From Anaerolineae bacterium (GTDB lineage Bacteria > Chloroflexota > Anaerolineae > Anaerolineales > Villigracilaceae), in contig JAKLPV010000085.1 of assembly GCA_022013685.1 (NCBI GenBank), positions 62,001 through 126,000 of the forward strand: DNA of 64,000 nucleotides. The letters are read 5' to 3'. Below, one piece after another: positions 1 to 9,334 of the stretch (position 1 is the first letter of the stretch; each line of letters opens with the position of its first letter). Under the pieces are notes generated by a model, which worked only from the letters and a program-made list of their open reading frames with translations, did no database searches and was not told the origin of the DNA. The position numbers and the translations under genes were made by a program.

Positions 1-141
1 GAGCCAGGGCCGTCCTTGCAGCCTGGCCGGGTCGCGCACCAGTACCCGCAGTGTGTAGCCGGCTTCGATCAGGCGCGGAATCAAACGTCCGCCGATATAA
101 CCGGTCGGGCCGGTGACGAGAATTTTCTTGGCTTGGATCAT
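1..141 (-). CDS. NAD(P)-binding epimerase/NmrA-like protein, N-terminal fragment
   Basis: Only the first 47 codons are in the window; the gene continues past the left edge. The start at 141 gives MIQAKKILVTGPTGYIGGRL, the first beta strand and glycine-rich loop (GxTGYIG) of an extended short-chain dehydrogenase/NmrA Rossmann fold, followed by an arginine-rich strand end (LRVLVRDPARL) typical of NADP-binding members. The substrate cannot be told from this piece. It is divergent from the transporter at 241, with about 100 bp between them that must hold both promoters. Confidence 0.75.
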   Translation of the reverse strand, partial: MIQAKKILVTGPTGYIGGRLIPRLIEAGYTLRVLVRDPARLQGRPWL

Positions 142-240
142 GGCATTCTTTCGTAATTTGGTGACATCAGGCAAGAATATATCATGATTGGGTGTAGAAT
201 CGCTTTCAAGCTACTCTCAAAATTCATCATAGGCCATAAC

Positions 241-1446
241 ATGAAAAAACTGCAACTACCGCGTAACGTTTGGGTGCTGACCGCAACATCTTTCCTGACT
301 GACATATCCTCTGAAATGATCGCCAACCTGATGCCGCTCTTCCTGAGCAATGTGCTGGGGGTTGGCACGGCCCTGATCGGCCTGATCGATGGGATCGCCG
401 AATCGACCGCCAGCCTGATGAAACTGTATTCAGGCGCGCTCTCGGACAAACTCGGCCAGCGCAAATGGCTGACCGTTGCCGGGTATGCCCTTTCGACTTT
501 TGCCAAGCCGTTTCTGTATTTTGCCAATACCTGGGGATGGGTGTTGGGTGTGCGCTTTGTGGATCGGGTGGGCAAAGGAATTCGCACTGCGCCGCGCGAT
601 GCCTTGTTGGCGGGCAGTATCGATGAAAAGCAGCGCGGGCTGGCTTTTGGTCTGCACCGTGCGGGGGATACAGCCGGGGCCTTCATTGGACTGGCGATTG
701 CTGCGCTGGTCATTTATTTCACCCAACAGGGCGCGGCCCAACTGAATCGGGCAACTTTCCAGACGATTGTGCTGATTTCCATCATCCCGGCCCTGCTGGC
801 AGTCCTGGTGCTGGCTTTTTTTGCGAATGAAGTCAAGGTTGCCAAAAAGTCGAACGTGCCCACCTTCAGTTTTGCAGGGTTTGATAAACGTTTCAAATTG
901 TTCTTGCTGGCCTCGATTCTGTTTACCCTGGGGAATTCATCCGATTCGTTCATCATCCTGCGCGGCCAGGAACGCGGATTAAACCTGCTGCAAGTGATGG
1001 GCATGCTGCTGACCTTCAATGCAGTCTATACGATACTCTCGGGTCCGCTGGGCGCACTTTCAGACAAACTGGGGCGCCGTAAATTGATTTTTACCGGCTG
1101 GCTGTTTTATGCCCTGGTCTACATCGGATTTTCACTCTCGCAAAGCGGCGCGCACGTTTGGGCTTTGTTCGGCCTGTATGGCGTCTACTATGCCATGACC
1201 GAGGGGGCTGCCAAAGCCTTCGTGGCTGACCTGGTTCCCGATGAAATGCGCGGACGGGCCTATGGCTTGTATCACGCCGCCCTGGCGCTCGCGGCTTTTC
1301 CGGCTTCGCTGATCGCCGGCCTGCTCTGGCAGGGGTTCGGCTCCTGGCCCGGCTTGGGGCCTTCCGCGCCTTTTATTTTTGGGGCGGCCATGTCACTGGC
1401 GGCCTTGGCTGTATTTACAGTACAATCAACCATCCATGAAAATTAG
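241..1446 (+). CDS. MFS transporter
   Basis: A 401-residue integral membrane protein with about twelve hydrophobic segments. The major facilitator motif A loop occurs in both halves (GALSDKLGQRKW near residue 70 and GALSDKLGRRKL near residue 285), showing the usual two six-helix bundles. The conserved RVGKGIRTAPRDAL loop after the first repeat is typical of MFS members from environmental bacteria annotated as drug or sugar exporters; the substrate is unknown. I chose ATG 241 because the 19 codons before it (possible start 184) look like non-coding sequence. No strong Shine-Dalgarno is seen at either start. Its last 11 bases overlap the start of comEC, so the two are probably co-translated. 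Confidence 0.85.
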   Translation: MKKLQLPRNVWVLTATSFLTDISSEMIANLMPLFLSNVLGVGTALIGLIDGIAESTASLMKLYSGALSDKLGQRKWLTVAGYALSTFAKPFLYFANTWGWVLGVRFVDRVGKGIRTAPRDALLAGSIDEKQRGLAFGLHRAGDTAGAFIGLAIAALVIYFTQQGAAQLNRATFQTIVLISIIPALLAVLVLAFFANEVKVAKKSNVPTFSFAGFDKRFKLFLLASILFTLGNSSDSFIILRGQERGLNLLQVMGMLLTFNAVYTILSGPLGALSDKLGRRKLIFTGWLFYALVYIGFSLSQSGAHVWALFGLYGVYYAMTEGAAKAFVADLVPDEMRGRAYGLYHAALALAAFPASLIAGLLWQGFGSWPGLGPSAPFIFGAAMSLAALAVFTVQSTIHEN

Positions 1447-3793
1447 CATTCAAAGCCTTGCCAACCTGCCACTATTATGGGTCTGCCTTGCCTTCCTGTC
1501 CGGCATATTGCTCGGAGCGCAGGTACTTTTGCCTGTCAAATTTTGGCTTTTGCTGGCCGCTGTCGGGCTGGCCGCCGGGATACTCTTGCGCCTGCTCAAC
1601 AAGAACGGCGCTATCCTTCTGGCCATCCTGCCCTTTTTCCTGTTTGCGGGCGCGGCGCGTTACCAGTTTGTTCAGCCGAGCGTTACCCCAGAAGACCTGA
1701 TCTATTACAACGACTTTCCACGCACGATCTGGGTCACCGGTTCGCTGGTCGAACCGCCCGATGTGCGCGACACGTACCAGAACCTGCGCGTCAAAGTCCA
1801 CGCCGTCGATTTTGGCGATGGCGATATTGCCATCAGCGGCATGTTGCTCATCCGCAGCCGTTATGAACAAGACTTGCAATACGGTGACTTGATCCGCGCG
1901 CGCGGCGACCTCGAGACTCCCGCCGAGAGCGAGGTTTTTTCTTATCGCGATTATCTCTCCCTGCACGGCATTCACAGCGTCATGCGCGCTGCGCGCGTTA
2001 CCTTGCTGCCGCAGGATGGGCAGAAAAACGTCTTCTGGGCGTTGATGTACAGGCTCAAGGCCAGCCTGTCCCATCGTATTTACATGCTTTTTCCTGACCC
2101 CGAAGCCTCGCTCTTGCACGGCATCCTGCTTGGCGACGATGACGGTATGTCGCCCGACCTTCAGCAAGCCTTCAAAAACACCGGCACATCGCACATCATC
2201 GCCATATCCGGTTTCAATATTGCCATTATTGCCGCCCTTTTCGTTGCCATTTTTAGCCGTATTTTTGGCAAAACAATCGGCCCGATTTTGGCCATCTTGG
2301 GGATAGCCGCTTACACCTTTCTGGTCGGCGCGGAGGCATCCGTTGTGCGCGCTGCCATCATGGGCAGCCTGTCCATTGTTGCGCTCCAGACGGGGCGCCG
2401 GACCGTGGCGCTTAATACCCTGGCTGTTGTAGCAGCCATCATGGCTTATGCCAACCCGCTGGTTTTGCGCGACGTTGGTTTCCAGCTTTCCTTCGCTGCC
2501 ACGCTCGGGCTGGTGCTTTATGCCCAACCCCTTCAGGATTGGACTGCCGCCAAACTGCGCCGCTTTCTGCCCGACAGCGTTGTCGAGCGCATCATCGGCC
2601 CATTTTCAGAATACTTTCTGATGACCCTGGCGGCCCAAATCACGACCCTGCCGGTCATCGCCTATCACTTTGAACGCATTTCGCTGATTTCCTTCATCGT
2701 TAATCCGATTGTTCTGCCAGCCCAGCCGCCGGTCATGATCCTCGGCGGACTGGCTGTCATGGCCAGCCACGTTTACATGCCGTTGGGCAAGCTGCTGGCG
2801 GCCATCGCCTGGCCTTTCCCCGCTTATACCATCCGCATGGTGGAACTTTTTGACAAGGTCCCCGGCGGGGTGGTCATTATCGGGGAATTTAGCCTGCTCC
2901 TCTTGATCGGGATTTACGCGATTCTGCTCGCACTCACCTTTGGCGGGGAATCGTTAAAAACGAAAGTGAAACAAGCCCTCAGGCCCGCTACCGTACTGGT
3001 ACTGCTCGCCATTTTTGCGATTCTGGCCCTGCGCCTGGTATTTGCTGTGCCGGATGGACGCCTGCACCTGACCTTTCTGGATGTCGGCTCCGGTGATGCA
3101 ATCTTGATCCAGACCCCCAACGGTAGGAACATCCTGATTAACGGTGGCCCAAGCCATTCGCGCCTTTCAGACCAACTCGGGCGCCGCCTGCCGTCTTTCA
3201 GCCGCAGCCTGGATTACCTTGTGATCGCTGCCCCGCGCGAGAACCAGGTCGCGGCCCTGCCAACTGTTATAGACCGGTTTCCGCCGCAAGCAGTTTTGTG
3301 GAGCGGAGACTTTCAGGGCTCATACTCTGCCCAAAAAGTAAACAAATGGACGCTGGAAAACGGCAACATCTCCAGCCGCGCTGAAGTGGGCAGCGAGCTA
3401 GACCTGGGCGATGGCGCATTGTTACGCGTGTTGGATATGTCTCCACGCGGCATGGTGCTGCTTGTCGAGTGGAAAATTTTCCGGGTGATTTTACCGGTTG
3501 GTTTGAATTTCGAGACGTTTGAAAGGATGGAGAATGGGCGTAACATCGGCCCTTTGACAGCTTTGCTGCTGTCTGAGAGCGGTTACGCTCAGGCCAATCC
3601 GCCCGAATGGCTTTTCAACCTGTCGCCCAAACTTTATATCCTGTCTGTGGCCGGAGACGACCCCAATGGCCTGCCTCCGCTTGAGACGCTCGACTTGCTT
3701 CGAGACCAGAACCTCCTGCGCACCGACCGCAACGGGTGGATCCGCTTATCTACAGACGGCGAGCAGCTCTGGGTGGAGGTCGAACGGGAGTAG
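1436..3793 (+). CDS. comEC: ComEC/Rec2-family DNA-uptake channel protein
   Basis: A 785-residue polytopic membrane protein. The order is two to three N-terminal helices, an OB-like DUF4131 region (about 80-190), the competence membrane domain with HIIAISGFNIAI and the VGAEASVVRAAIMG motif (about 245-500), and a C-terminal metallo-beta-lactamase-like domain beginning LTFLDVGSGDAILIQT. ComEC forms the channel that brings single-stranded DNA into the cytoplasm during natural transformation. In this copy the hydrolase domain looks degenerate: where active members have a TH-x-D-x-DH metal motif, it reads AAPRENQV. The start at 1436 lies inside the end of the MFS gene. No other com genes are visible nearby. 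Confidence 0.9.
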   Translation: MKISIQSLANLPLLWVCLAFLSGILLGAQVLLPVKFWLLLAAVGLAAGILLRLLNKNGAILLAILPFFLFAGAARYQFVQPSVTPEDLIYYNDFPRTIWVTGSLVEPPDVRDTYQNLRVKVHAVDFGDGDIAISGMLLIRSRYEQDLQYGDLIRARGDLETPAESEVFSYRDYLSLHGIHSVMRAARVTLLPQDGQKNVFWALMYRLKASLSHRIYMLFPDPEASLLHGILLGDDDGMSPDLQQAFKNTGTSHIIAISGFNIAIIAALFVAIFSRIFGKTIGPILAILGIAAYTFLVGAEASVVRAAIMGSLSIVALQTGRRTVALNTLAVVAAIMAYANPLVLRDVGFQLSFAATLGLVLYAQPLQDWTAAKLRRFLPDSVVERIIGPFSEYFLMTLAAQITTLPVIAYHFERISLISFIVNPIVLPAQPPVMILGGLAVMASHVYMPLGKLLAAIAWPFPAYTIRMVELFDKVPGGVVIIGEFSLLLLIGIYAILLALTFGGESLKTKVKQALRPATVLVLLAIFAILALRLVFAVPDGRLHLTFLDVGSGDAILIQTPNGRNILINGGPSHSRLSDQLGRRLPSFSRSLDYLVIAAPRENQVAALPTVIDRFPPQAVLWSGDFQGSYSAQKVNKWTLENGNISSRAEVGSELDLGDGALLRVLDMSPRGMVLLVEWKIFRVILPVGLNFETFERMENGRNIGPLTALLLSESGYAQANPPEWLFNLSPKLYILSVAGDDPNGLPPLETLDLLRDQNLLRTDRNGWIRLSTDGEQLWVEVERE

Positions 3794-3821
3794 ATCCACG
3801 CTTTTGAGCAAAACTGGAAAT

Positions 3822-3850
3822 TTCGCACTCCGAACATCCGAGGGTATAAT
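3822..3850 (+). promoter_or_regulatory. Sigma-A-type promoter of icd
   Basis: A perfect -10 TATAAT at 3845-3850 is preceded, at 17 bp, by a weak -35 TTCGCA (3822-3827). Transcription would begin about 20 bp before the icd ribosome-binding site AAAGGAG. The -35 matches consensus at only four of six positions. Confidence 0.6.
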
Positions 3851-3879
3851 TTACTAAAATCACCAAAGGAGAGACAAAA

Positions 3880-5283
3880 ATGACATACAGCAATGTGAAA
3901 GTCCCGGAGGGCGGGGCAAAAATTGGTATTCGGGACGGCAAGCTGAACGTTCCCAATAATCCTATTATCCCGTTTGTCGAGGGAGACGGCACCGGGCGTG
4001 ATATCTGGCGGGCTTCAGTGCGTGTTTTTGACGCAGCCGTGGAAAAAGCCTACGGCGGTCAGCGCAAGATCCACTGGATGGAAGTCTACGCCGGTGAAAA
4101 ATCGTTCAAGCGCTTTCAGAGCTGGCTTCCTGAAGAAACCAATGAAGCTTTTCGCGAATTTTTGGTGGGCATCAAAGGTCCGCTGACCACCCCGATCGGC
4201 GGCGGCATTCGCTCGCTGAATGTAGCCTTGCGTAAAAACTTGGATCTTTATGTTTGCCAGCGCCCGGTGCGTTGGTATAAAGGCGTGCCTTCACCGGTGA
4301 AGCACCCCGAATATGTTGATATGGTTATCTTCCGCGAGAACACCGAGGATATTTATACAGGTATCGAGTTCCAGCACGGTACAGAAGACAACAAGAAATT
4401 CAAGCAACTTTTCAAAGAAGCTTTCCCGAAAGAATATGCCAAAATCCGCTTCCCCGATACTGCCGGCCTGGGCATTAAGCCGGTATCGGTTGAAGGCACA
4501 GAGCGCCTGGTGCGCGCCGCGATTAAATGGTCGCTCGAAAACAAGCGCAAGAGTGTCAACTTCGTTCACAAGGGCAACATTATGAAGTTCACCGAAGGCG
4601 CGTTCAAAGATTGGGGCTACGCCCTCGCCAAGCGCGAATTCCGCAGCGAAATTGTGACGGAGCGCGAATCGTGGATTTTGGGTAACAAAGAAAAAGAACC
4701 CAACCTGACAGCTGAAGAAAATGCCCAGATGATCGATCCTGGCTTCGAGATGATGTCTCCCGACCAGCAGGCCGAGATCAAAGCTGAAGTGGAAGAAGCC
4801 CTGGGCCTGTGGGAAACCCACGGCGGCGGCAAATGGAAATCGATGTTGTTGATTAAAGACTCGATCGCCGATGTCAGCTTGCAGTTCACCCTCATTCGCC
4901 CACGCGATTACGATGTCATCGCCACTCTGAACCTGAATGGCGACTACCTTTCAGATGCGTTGGCTGCCCAGGTGGGTGGCATCGGCATTGCCCCCGGCGC
5001 GAACATTAACTACGAGACCGGTCACGCCATCTTCGAGGCGACCCATGGTACAGCGCCAAAATACGCCGACCTCGATAAGGTCAATCCCGGCTCGGTCATT
5101 CTCTCTGGCGAGATGATGCTGCGTTACATGGGTTGGGGTGAAGCCGCCGACCTGATCGTTAAAGGCATGGAAGGCGCGATCGCGGCCAAAACCGTTACTT
5201 ACGACTTCGAGCGCCTGATGGAAAATTCCACCCTGCTGAAATGTTCCGAGTTTGGCGACGCGATCATCAAACACATGGATTGA
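3880..5283 (+). CDS. icd: Isocitrate dehydrogenase, NADP-dependent
   Basis: A 467-residue TCA-cycle enzyme that oxidises isocitrate to 2-oxoglutarate and CO2. Substrate loop [12 protein letters not shown] is present (Ser112 is the residue phosphorylated by AceK in enteric homologues), as are [12 protein letters not shown] and the coenzyme site HGTAPKY; Lys-Tyr after HGTAP indicates NADP rather than NAD. The family is usually about 415-425 residues. The extra length is an insertion of about 45 residues after [12 protein letters not shown] (about residues 255-315), Glu/Asp-rich and including a predicted helix. A good AAAGGAG sits 7 bp before the ATG. It is a single-gene unit with its own promoter and terminator. 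Confidence 0.95.
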   Translation: MTYSNVKVPEGGAKIGIRDGKLNVPNNPIIPFVEGDGTGRDIWRASVRVFDAAVEKAYGGQRKIHWMEVYAGEKSFKRFQSWLPEETNEAFREFLVGIKGPLTTPIGGGIRSLNVALRKNLDLYVCQRPVRWYKGVPSPVKHPEYVDMVIFRENTEDIYTGIEFQHGTEDNKKFKQLFKEAFPKEYAKIRFPDTAGLGIKPVSVEGTERLVRAAIKWSLENKRKSVNFVHKGNIMKFTEGAFKDWGYALAKREFRSEIVTERESWILGNKEKEPNLTAEENAQMIDPGFEMMSPDQQAEIKAEVEEALGLWETHGGGKWKSMLLIKDSIADVSLQFTLIRPRDYDVIATLNLNGDYLSDALAAQVGGIGIAPGANINYETGHAIFEATHGTAPKYADLDKVNPGSVILSGEMMLRYMGWGEAADLIVKGMEGAIAAKTVTYDFERLMENSTLLKCSEFGDAIIKHMD

Positions 5284-5306
5284 TCTCTAAAACCCAACGT
5301 ATCAAT

Positions 5307-5344
5307 AAAAATTCCGCAGGCCTGTCGGGTTCTGCGGAATTTTT
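5307..5344. terminator. Bidirectional intrinsic terminator
   Basis: A 13-bp perfect inverted repeat AAAAATTCCGCAG (5307-5319) / CTGCGGAATTTTT (5332-5344) with a 12-nt loop lies between convergent icd and the histidine kinase gene. A-runs on one side and T-runs on the other let it act in both directions. The last two bases overlap the kinase stop codon. Confidence 0.85.
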
Positions 5345-8300
5345 ATTCGAGGGTGAAGAAAAATGTTGTTCCCTTGCCGGGTTCGCTTTCTGCCCAGACT
5401 TGCCCACCGTGCTTTTGGATGATTCGCTTGACAATCGCCAACCCGATGCCGGTTCCGGGAAATTCATCGACAGTGTGCAGTCTTTGAAAGGGTCCGAACA
5501 ATTTATCGACATAGTTCATATTAAACCCAACCCCATTATCGCTTACACAAAAAACATCTTTGCCATCTTGTGTACTTTTGCCAATCCTGATGGTTGCTTT
5601 GGATGTTTTTGCGGTGAATTTCCAGGCATTATTGACCAGGTTTTCGAGCGCAACTTTTATTAATCTTTCATCCCCGCGTGTTTTCAGGCTCCTGGCAATC
5701 AGGATTTTTACATCCCGCTCCGGTTCGGTTGTTTTGAGTTTTTCATAAATATCCCTTGAAAGGGCGCTCAGATCTACAGATTGGCAATGCAATTCAGCGC
5801 GCGTAATCCTGGATAGCCGTAACAAGTCGTCAATCAATTGGCCCATGTTTTGGGCTGCCTCGCGGGTCCTCTGCAGGAAAACGAGCCCCTCTTGCGGAAT
5901 TTGGCTGGCAAAATCATCCATCAGGATGCGGGTAAAACCATCGACTGCGCGCAATGGGGCGCGCAAATCATGCGATATGGAATATGAGAAGGCTTCCAAC
6001 TCGCGGTTTGCAACTTGTAGTTCTGCCGAGCGTTGGCGCAGCTCTTCTTCAGTCTTTTTTCGGTCGGTGATATCAAGGGTTGTTGAGATAACCGAAACAA
6101 CGTTTCCGCGCGGGTCAAATTCAGGAGCCAGCGACCAAAGTCCAACGAAATCCTTTAGTTCATATTCTGTTCTCAATGGTTTGCCGCTATCAAAAACCTG
6201 TTGAATTTTCTCCTCTGCGAATTCAATCGACGGAAATGCGCCATAAACCTCGCGCAGGGTCTTGCCGATTGCGTTTTCAGGAGAAAGCTTATCCCCCTGG
6301 CCCAGGTGATTGACGTACAAATAGCGACCATCCCGGTCATAGCGTGCAATTTGCAGGGGGTTGTTTTCAGACAAGGCGCGGAATTTTTCTTCGCTGGCTT
6401 GCAGGGCGGCCGTGCGCCGCTTGACACGAGATTCAAGTTCTATATTTAATTGCCGAATCTTGCCTTCGGCGCGTTTGCGTTCTTCAAGTTCGCGTTGCAC
6501 CTGATCGTACAAGCGCGCATTCAGGATGGCATTGGCGAGCAGATCGGCCATGGTTTCGAAGGTGGCAATATCTTCCTGGCTAAATGCAGATGGCTTATCG
6601 CTTTGAATGGTTAACGCGCCAAGCACTTCACCACGGCTGACAAGTGGCAGAGCCAGTTCGGACCTGGTTTCGGGCAGGAGCGGGTTGCTGAAACGTACAG
6701 CTTCCTCGCCCACGTCCAGGGCAATGCGCGCCTGGCAATTTACAATGCACCAGCCGACCATAGAAGTTTCACTTACCTCAAGCCGATGCCCGGTCTCCAG
6801 CATTTTGCTCCCTGCCAGGCCTGTCCCTGCGCGCAAGATAGCCCAGCCTGGGTTGTCTTCAAGCAAAAAAAGCCCTGCATAATATAAGCTGAATTGTTTT
6901 TGCACCATCTCGACAACTTGTTGGCTGAGGGCATGAGAATCGAGAATGGCTGTCGCGGCGCGGGCTACCTCTGCTCCCAATTGCAGTAGCCCTGATCGCC
7001 GTTCGAGCGTATCGGTATAGTTTTTCAGGTTATTGTTGACATCCCTTATGGTCTGTTCATTTTGTTTTCTATCTGTAATGTCGGCGGTTGTACCTGCCAT
7101 ACGCAACGGCTTGCCATTTTCGTCGTAATAGACTTGTCCCTGGGTTTCCAGCCAGCGTATTTCTCCGGATTGCAGGATGATACGATGCTCAACACGGTAG
7201 TCTGGGGTAATGCGTGAAAGACAATTTTCAATACTCTGGTTTACCAAATGACGGTCATCTGGATGTATCAGTTTGGTAAATCCTTGAATGTTATTTTGGA
7301 AAACTTCTTTTTCGATTCCCCAAATCTCATACACCCGATCAGACCAGGTAATGATATCCTGGTTAATCTCCCAGTCCCAGGTTCCCATTTTGGCCGCAGA
7401 AAGCGCCAGGTTTAAGCGCGATTGACTTTCGCGTAACGCGTTTTCAGTGCGGGTACGTTCGGCTAATTCATCCTGGGCAGCTTGGTAGAGCGAGGCATTA
7501 TCCAGGACAAGGGTTGCCAGTTCGGCCAATTGGGACAATTGTTGAATGCGTTTTGGCGTAAACTGAAACTCCAGGTTATCATAGGTTAACCCAAGGACAC
7601 CAATGACATTGCCTTGCGTTTTTAGAGGAATCCCAAGAACCGCATAAAATCCCCGGTCAGCATAGGTTGGCAGCCTTTTTTCCCAAGTATTGTAGTTCTC
7701 AACGACAACTGTTTCCCCTTTGGCCAGCACTTCGCTGCCCACGCCCCGCCCCAAGGGTAAAATAACATCAAGAAAAGACTCGAAAATACCGTGCCCGAAA
7801 TGTTGGATTAAGCTTCCGTTAGGTAATACCAGATCAATATATCCATGCTTCGTATCTGCCAGCACCTCAGCGCGTATAAGTATTGATTCAAGCAGCGAAT
7901 TAAGATCGAGCCGGTCAATAATTGCCAGGGTTGTTTCATGAAGGGCAGCTAGATATTCTGCTTGCTCACTCAAAATGACCTCTGCTTGCCGCCGTTCTTC
8001 CAATTCGCCGGATGTTTTTGCGAGTGCGGAACGCATATATCTCATGGTGAGTGACAACAAAGCCCAGCCTATGGCAAGATATAAGGCGAAAATGAGCCAT
8101 AAATCAAGCGGGTTTTGCGGGTATGGTGGCGGAAGTTGGCCGTTTATTTCAGCATATATTACCCATGCCGTGCCGAGCAGGATGAGTAATAATATCAGCA
8201 GGGCATAGCGGCCGCCCAGAAGCAGGCCGGTCATAAAAATCAACAATAAAAATCCGCCATGCCCAAAAGCTACCATCCCCCCGGAATAAACGATGTTGAT

Positions 8301-8573
8301 GGTCATGATAACCCACAAGCCAAGTACGAATACCAGCGCAGAAAACCGCAAGTAGTTTTTATGCGCCAGCCCCCAACTCAGCAATGATATAAGGCTGGCG
8401 GCGAATATAAACCAGCAGCGGTCATCGCCGGGGTTCTTTAAAGTGAAAAATAATCCATAGAACAGGCTGGCTGCAACCGAAATTGGTAAAATCAAAGAAA
8501 GAGACTGCTTAACGCGGACTCTTTCATCAAAGCCAATCGAGGCAAACAGCATGTTGCTAATTTTTCTTAGCAT
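5343..8573 (-). CDS. Membrane-bound multi-sensor histidine kinase (GAF-PAS-GAF-PAS)
   Basis: A 1076-residue sensor kinase. Visible order: six or seven hydrophobic helices (about 20-195); GAF domain (about 215-365); PAS with PAC (about 390-500, TWDWEINQDIITWSDRV); second GAF (about 545-690); a coiled coil; second PAS (about 735-840); HisKA with FSYSISHDLRAPLRAV, where the His is the phosphoacceptor; HATPase with NAWKFTAK, DNGVGFN and GTGIGLAIVKRI. There is no receiver domain and no response regulator nearby, so the partner is unknown. The SHDLRAPLRAVDGF box resembles bacteriophytochrome-type kinases, but neither GAF shows a clear chromophore Cys. It lies downstream of the ftsB-like gene, separated by a hairpin. 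Confidence 0.92.
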   Translation of the reverse strand: MLRKISNMLFASIGFDERVRVKQSLSLILPISVAASLFYGLFFTLKNPGDDRCWFIFAASLISLLSWGLAHKNYLRFSALVFVLGLWVIMTINIVYSGGMVAFGHGGFLLLIFMTGLLLGGRYALLILLLILLGTAWVIYAEINGQLPPPYPQNPLDLWLIFALYLAIGWALLSLTMRYMRSALAKTSGELEERRQAEVILSEQAEYLAALHETTLAIIDRLDLNSLLESILIRAEVLADTKHGYIDLVLPNGSLIQHFGHGIFESFLDVILPLGRGVGSEVLAKGETVVVENYNTWEKRLPTYADRGFYAVLGIPLKTQGNVIGVLGLTYDNLEFQFTPKRIQQLSQLAELATLVLDNASLYQAAQDELAERTRTENALRESQSRLNLALSAAKMGTWDWEINQDIITWSDRVYEIWGIEKEVFQNNIQGFTKLIHPDDRHLVNQSIENCLSRITPDYRVEHRIILQSGEIRWLETQGQVYYDENGKPLRMAGTTADITDRKQNEQTIRDVNNNLKNYTDTLERRSGLLQLGAEVARAATAILDSHALSQQVVEMVQKQFSLYYAGLFLLEDNPGWAILRAGTGLAGSKMLETGHRLEVSETSMVGWCIVNCQARIALDVGEEAVRFSNPLLPETRSELALPLVSRGEVLGALTIQSDKPSAFSQEDIATFETMADLLANAILNARLYDQVQRELEERKRAEGKIRQLNIELESRVKRRTAALQASEEKFRALSENNPLQIARYDRDGRYLYVNHLGQGDKLSPENAIGKTLREVYGAFPSIEFAEEKIQQVFDSGKPLRTEYELKDFVGLWSLAPEFDPRGNVVSVISTTLDITDRKKTEEELRQRSAELQVANRELEAFSYSISHDLRAPLRAVDGFTRILMDDFASQIPQEGLVFLQRTREAAQNMGQLIDDLLRLSRITRAELHCQSVDLSALSRDIYEKLKTTEPERDVKILIARSLKTRGDERLIKVALENLVNNAWKFTAKTSKATIRIGKSTQDGKDVFCVSDNGVGFNMNYVDKLFGPFQRLHTVDEFPGTGIGLAIVKRIIQKHGGQVWAESEPGKGTTFFFTLE

Positions 8574-8606
8574 TTTATCAACCAGGCATTGGATGGTAAT
8601 ACAAAT

Positions 8607-8630
8607 GAATAGCCCCGAAAGGGGCTATTC
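8607..8630 (-). terminator. Hairpin at the end of the ftsB-like gene
   Basis: GAATAGCCCC / GGGGCTATTC, 10-bp arms with a GAAA-type tetraloop, overlaps the stop codon of the ftsB-like gene. The downstream T-run on the minus strand is weak (ATTTGT), so it may be a partial terminator or an mRNA-stabilising hairpin that allows some read-through into the kinase gene. Confidence 0.5.
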
Positions 8631-9008
8631 GCCGAGCAATAAATCAAGCCAAACATCCCACTTCGTCAGGCCATTTAAGATGGGGGTGGGTAGCGGCGTA
8701 GGTGGTATGGTTGCGCCTGGTTCAGGCAGGGGAATGACAACAACATCGCCCTCTTGTACCATTCGGTTTTGTTCGCGCGCCCAGGCTTCTACCGCTGCCG
8801 GGGAAGTGGCATAAGCAACCTGGGTTTGCAAAGCCTGTTGGGTGATCACAACAGCTGTTGCTTGCACGCGTACAAGCGCAGCCTCTTTTTGCAAGCGCGT
8901 TAATTCTTCCATGCGATTGTTGAAATCCATGATAAGAAATAGTAGAATGGCAATTCCCACCAGTACGCCTAATCGTCGAAAATCAATACGAAAACGACCA
9001 ATCTTCAT
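8625..9008 (-). CDS. FtsB/DivIC-like septum formation protein
   Basis: A 127-residue bitopic protein: a short basic N-terminus, one membrane helix (about 14-28, LVGIAILLFLIMDF), then a coiled coil (about 30-65) and an AWAREQNRMVQEGDVVVIPL segment that matches the end of the DivIC/FtsB fold. Family members link FtsL and FtsQ/DivIB in the divisome. The C-terminus carries an additional Pro-rich linker (PEPGATIPPTPLPTP) and a hydrophobic tail. No strong Shine-Dalgarno precedes the ATG at 9008. No other division gene is adjacent, so the call rests on fold pattern alone. Confidence 0.75.
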   Translation of the reverse strand: MKIGRFRIDFRRLGVLVGIAILLFLIMDFNNRMEELTRLQKEAALVRVQATAVVITQQALQTQVAYATSPAAVEAWAREQNRMVQEGDVVVIPLPEPGATIPPTPLPTPILNGLTKWDVWLDLLLGE

Positions 9009-9035
9009 GTTTTTATTTTATCATGGAGAAAACAA

Positions 9036-9060
9036 AAACTCTCGCAAGATGCGAGAGTTT
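9036..9060 (-). terminator. Intrinsic terminator after tRNA-Leu
   Basis: Read on the minus strand, AAACTCTCGCA / TGCGAGAGTTT (11-bp arms, 3-nt loop) is followed by TTGTTTT. It begins 2 nt after the tRNA-Leu 3' end and separates it from the ftsB-like gene. Confidence 0.88.
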
Positions 9061-9061
9061 G

Positions 9062-9145
<84 letters not shown>

Positions 9146-9334
9146 AGGCTTATTCTTAAAGCGGATGGTATTTTACCCCACTTCCTTGATTTGTCAATTA
9201 CTTTTCCAAAAGTGCTGGTAAAGTTAAGCAAATACTGAAGTTTCTTATATTCTTTTTACGTCAACACGTGTATATTTCATTATCTTTTAATGCAAATCCA
9301 CTAACCTTATGTTCTTAGAATCGGAGGTCGTTCA

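Noticed and set aside
1475-2527. A 350-codon minus-strand open frame
   Set aside because: Antisense of comEC; no RBS and no family resemblance.
5241-5663. A 140-codon plus-strand frame beginning inside icd
   Set aside because: It runs across the terminator and antisense to the histidine kinase; no RBS and no motif.
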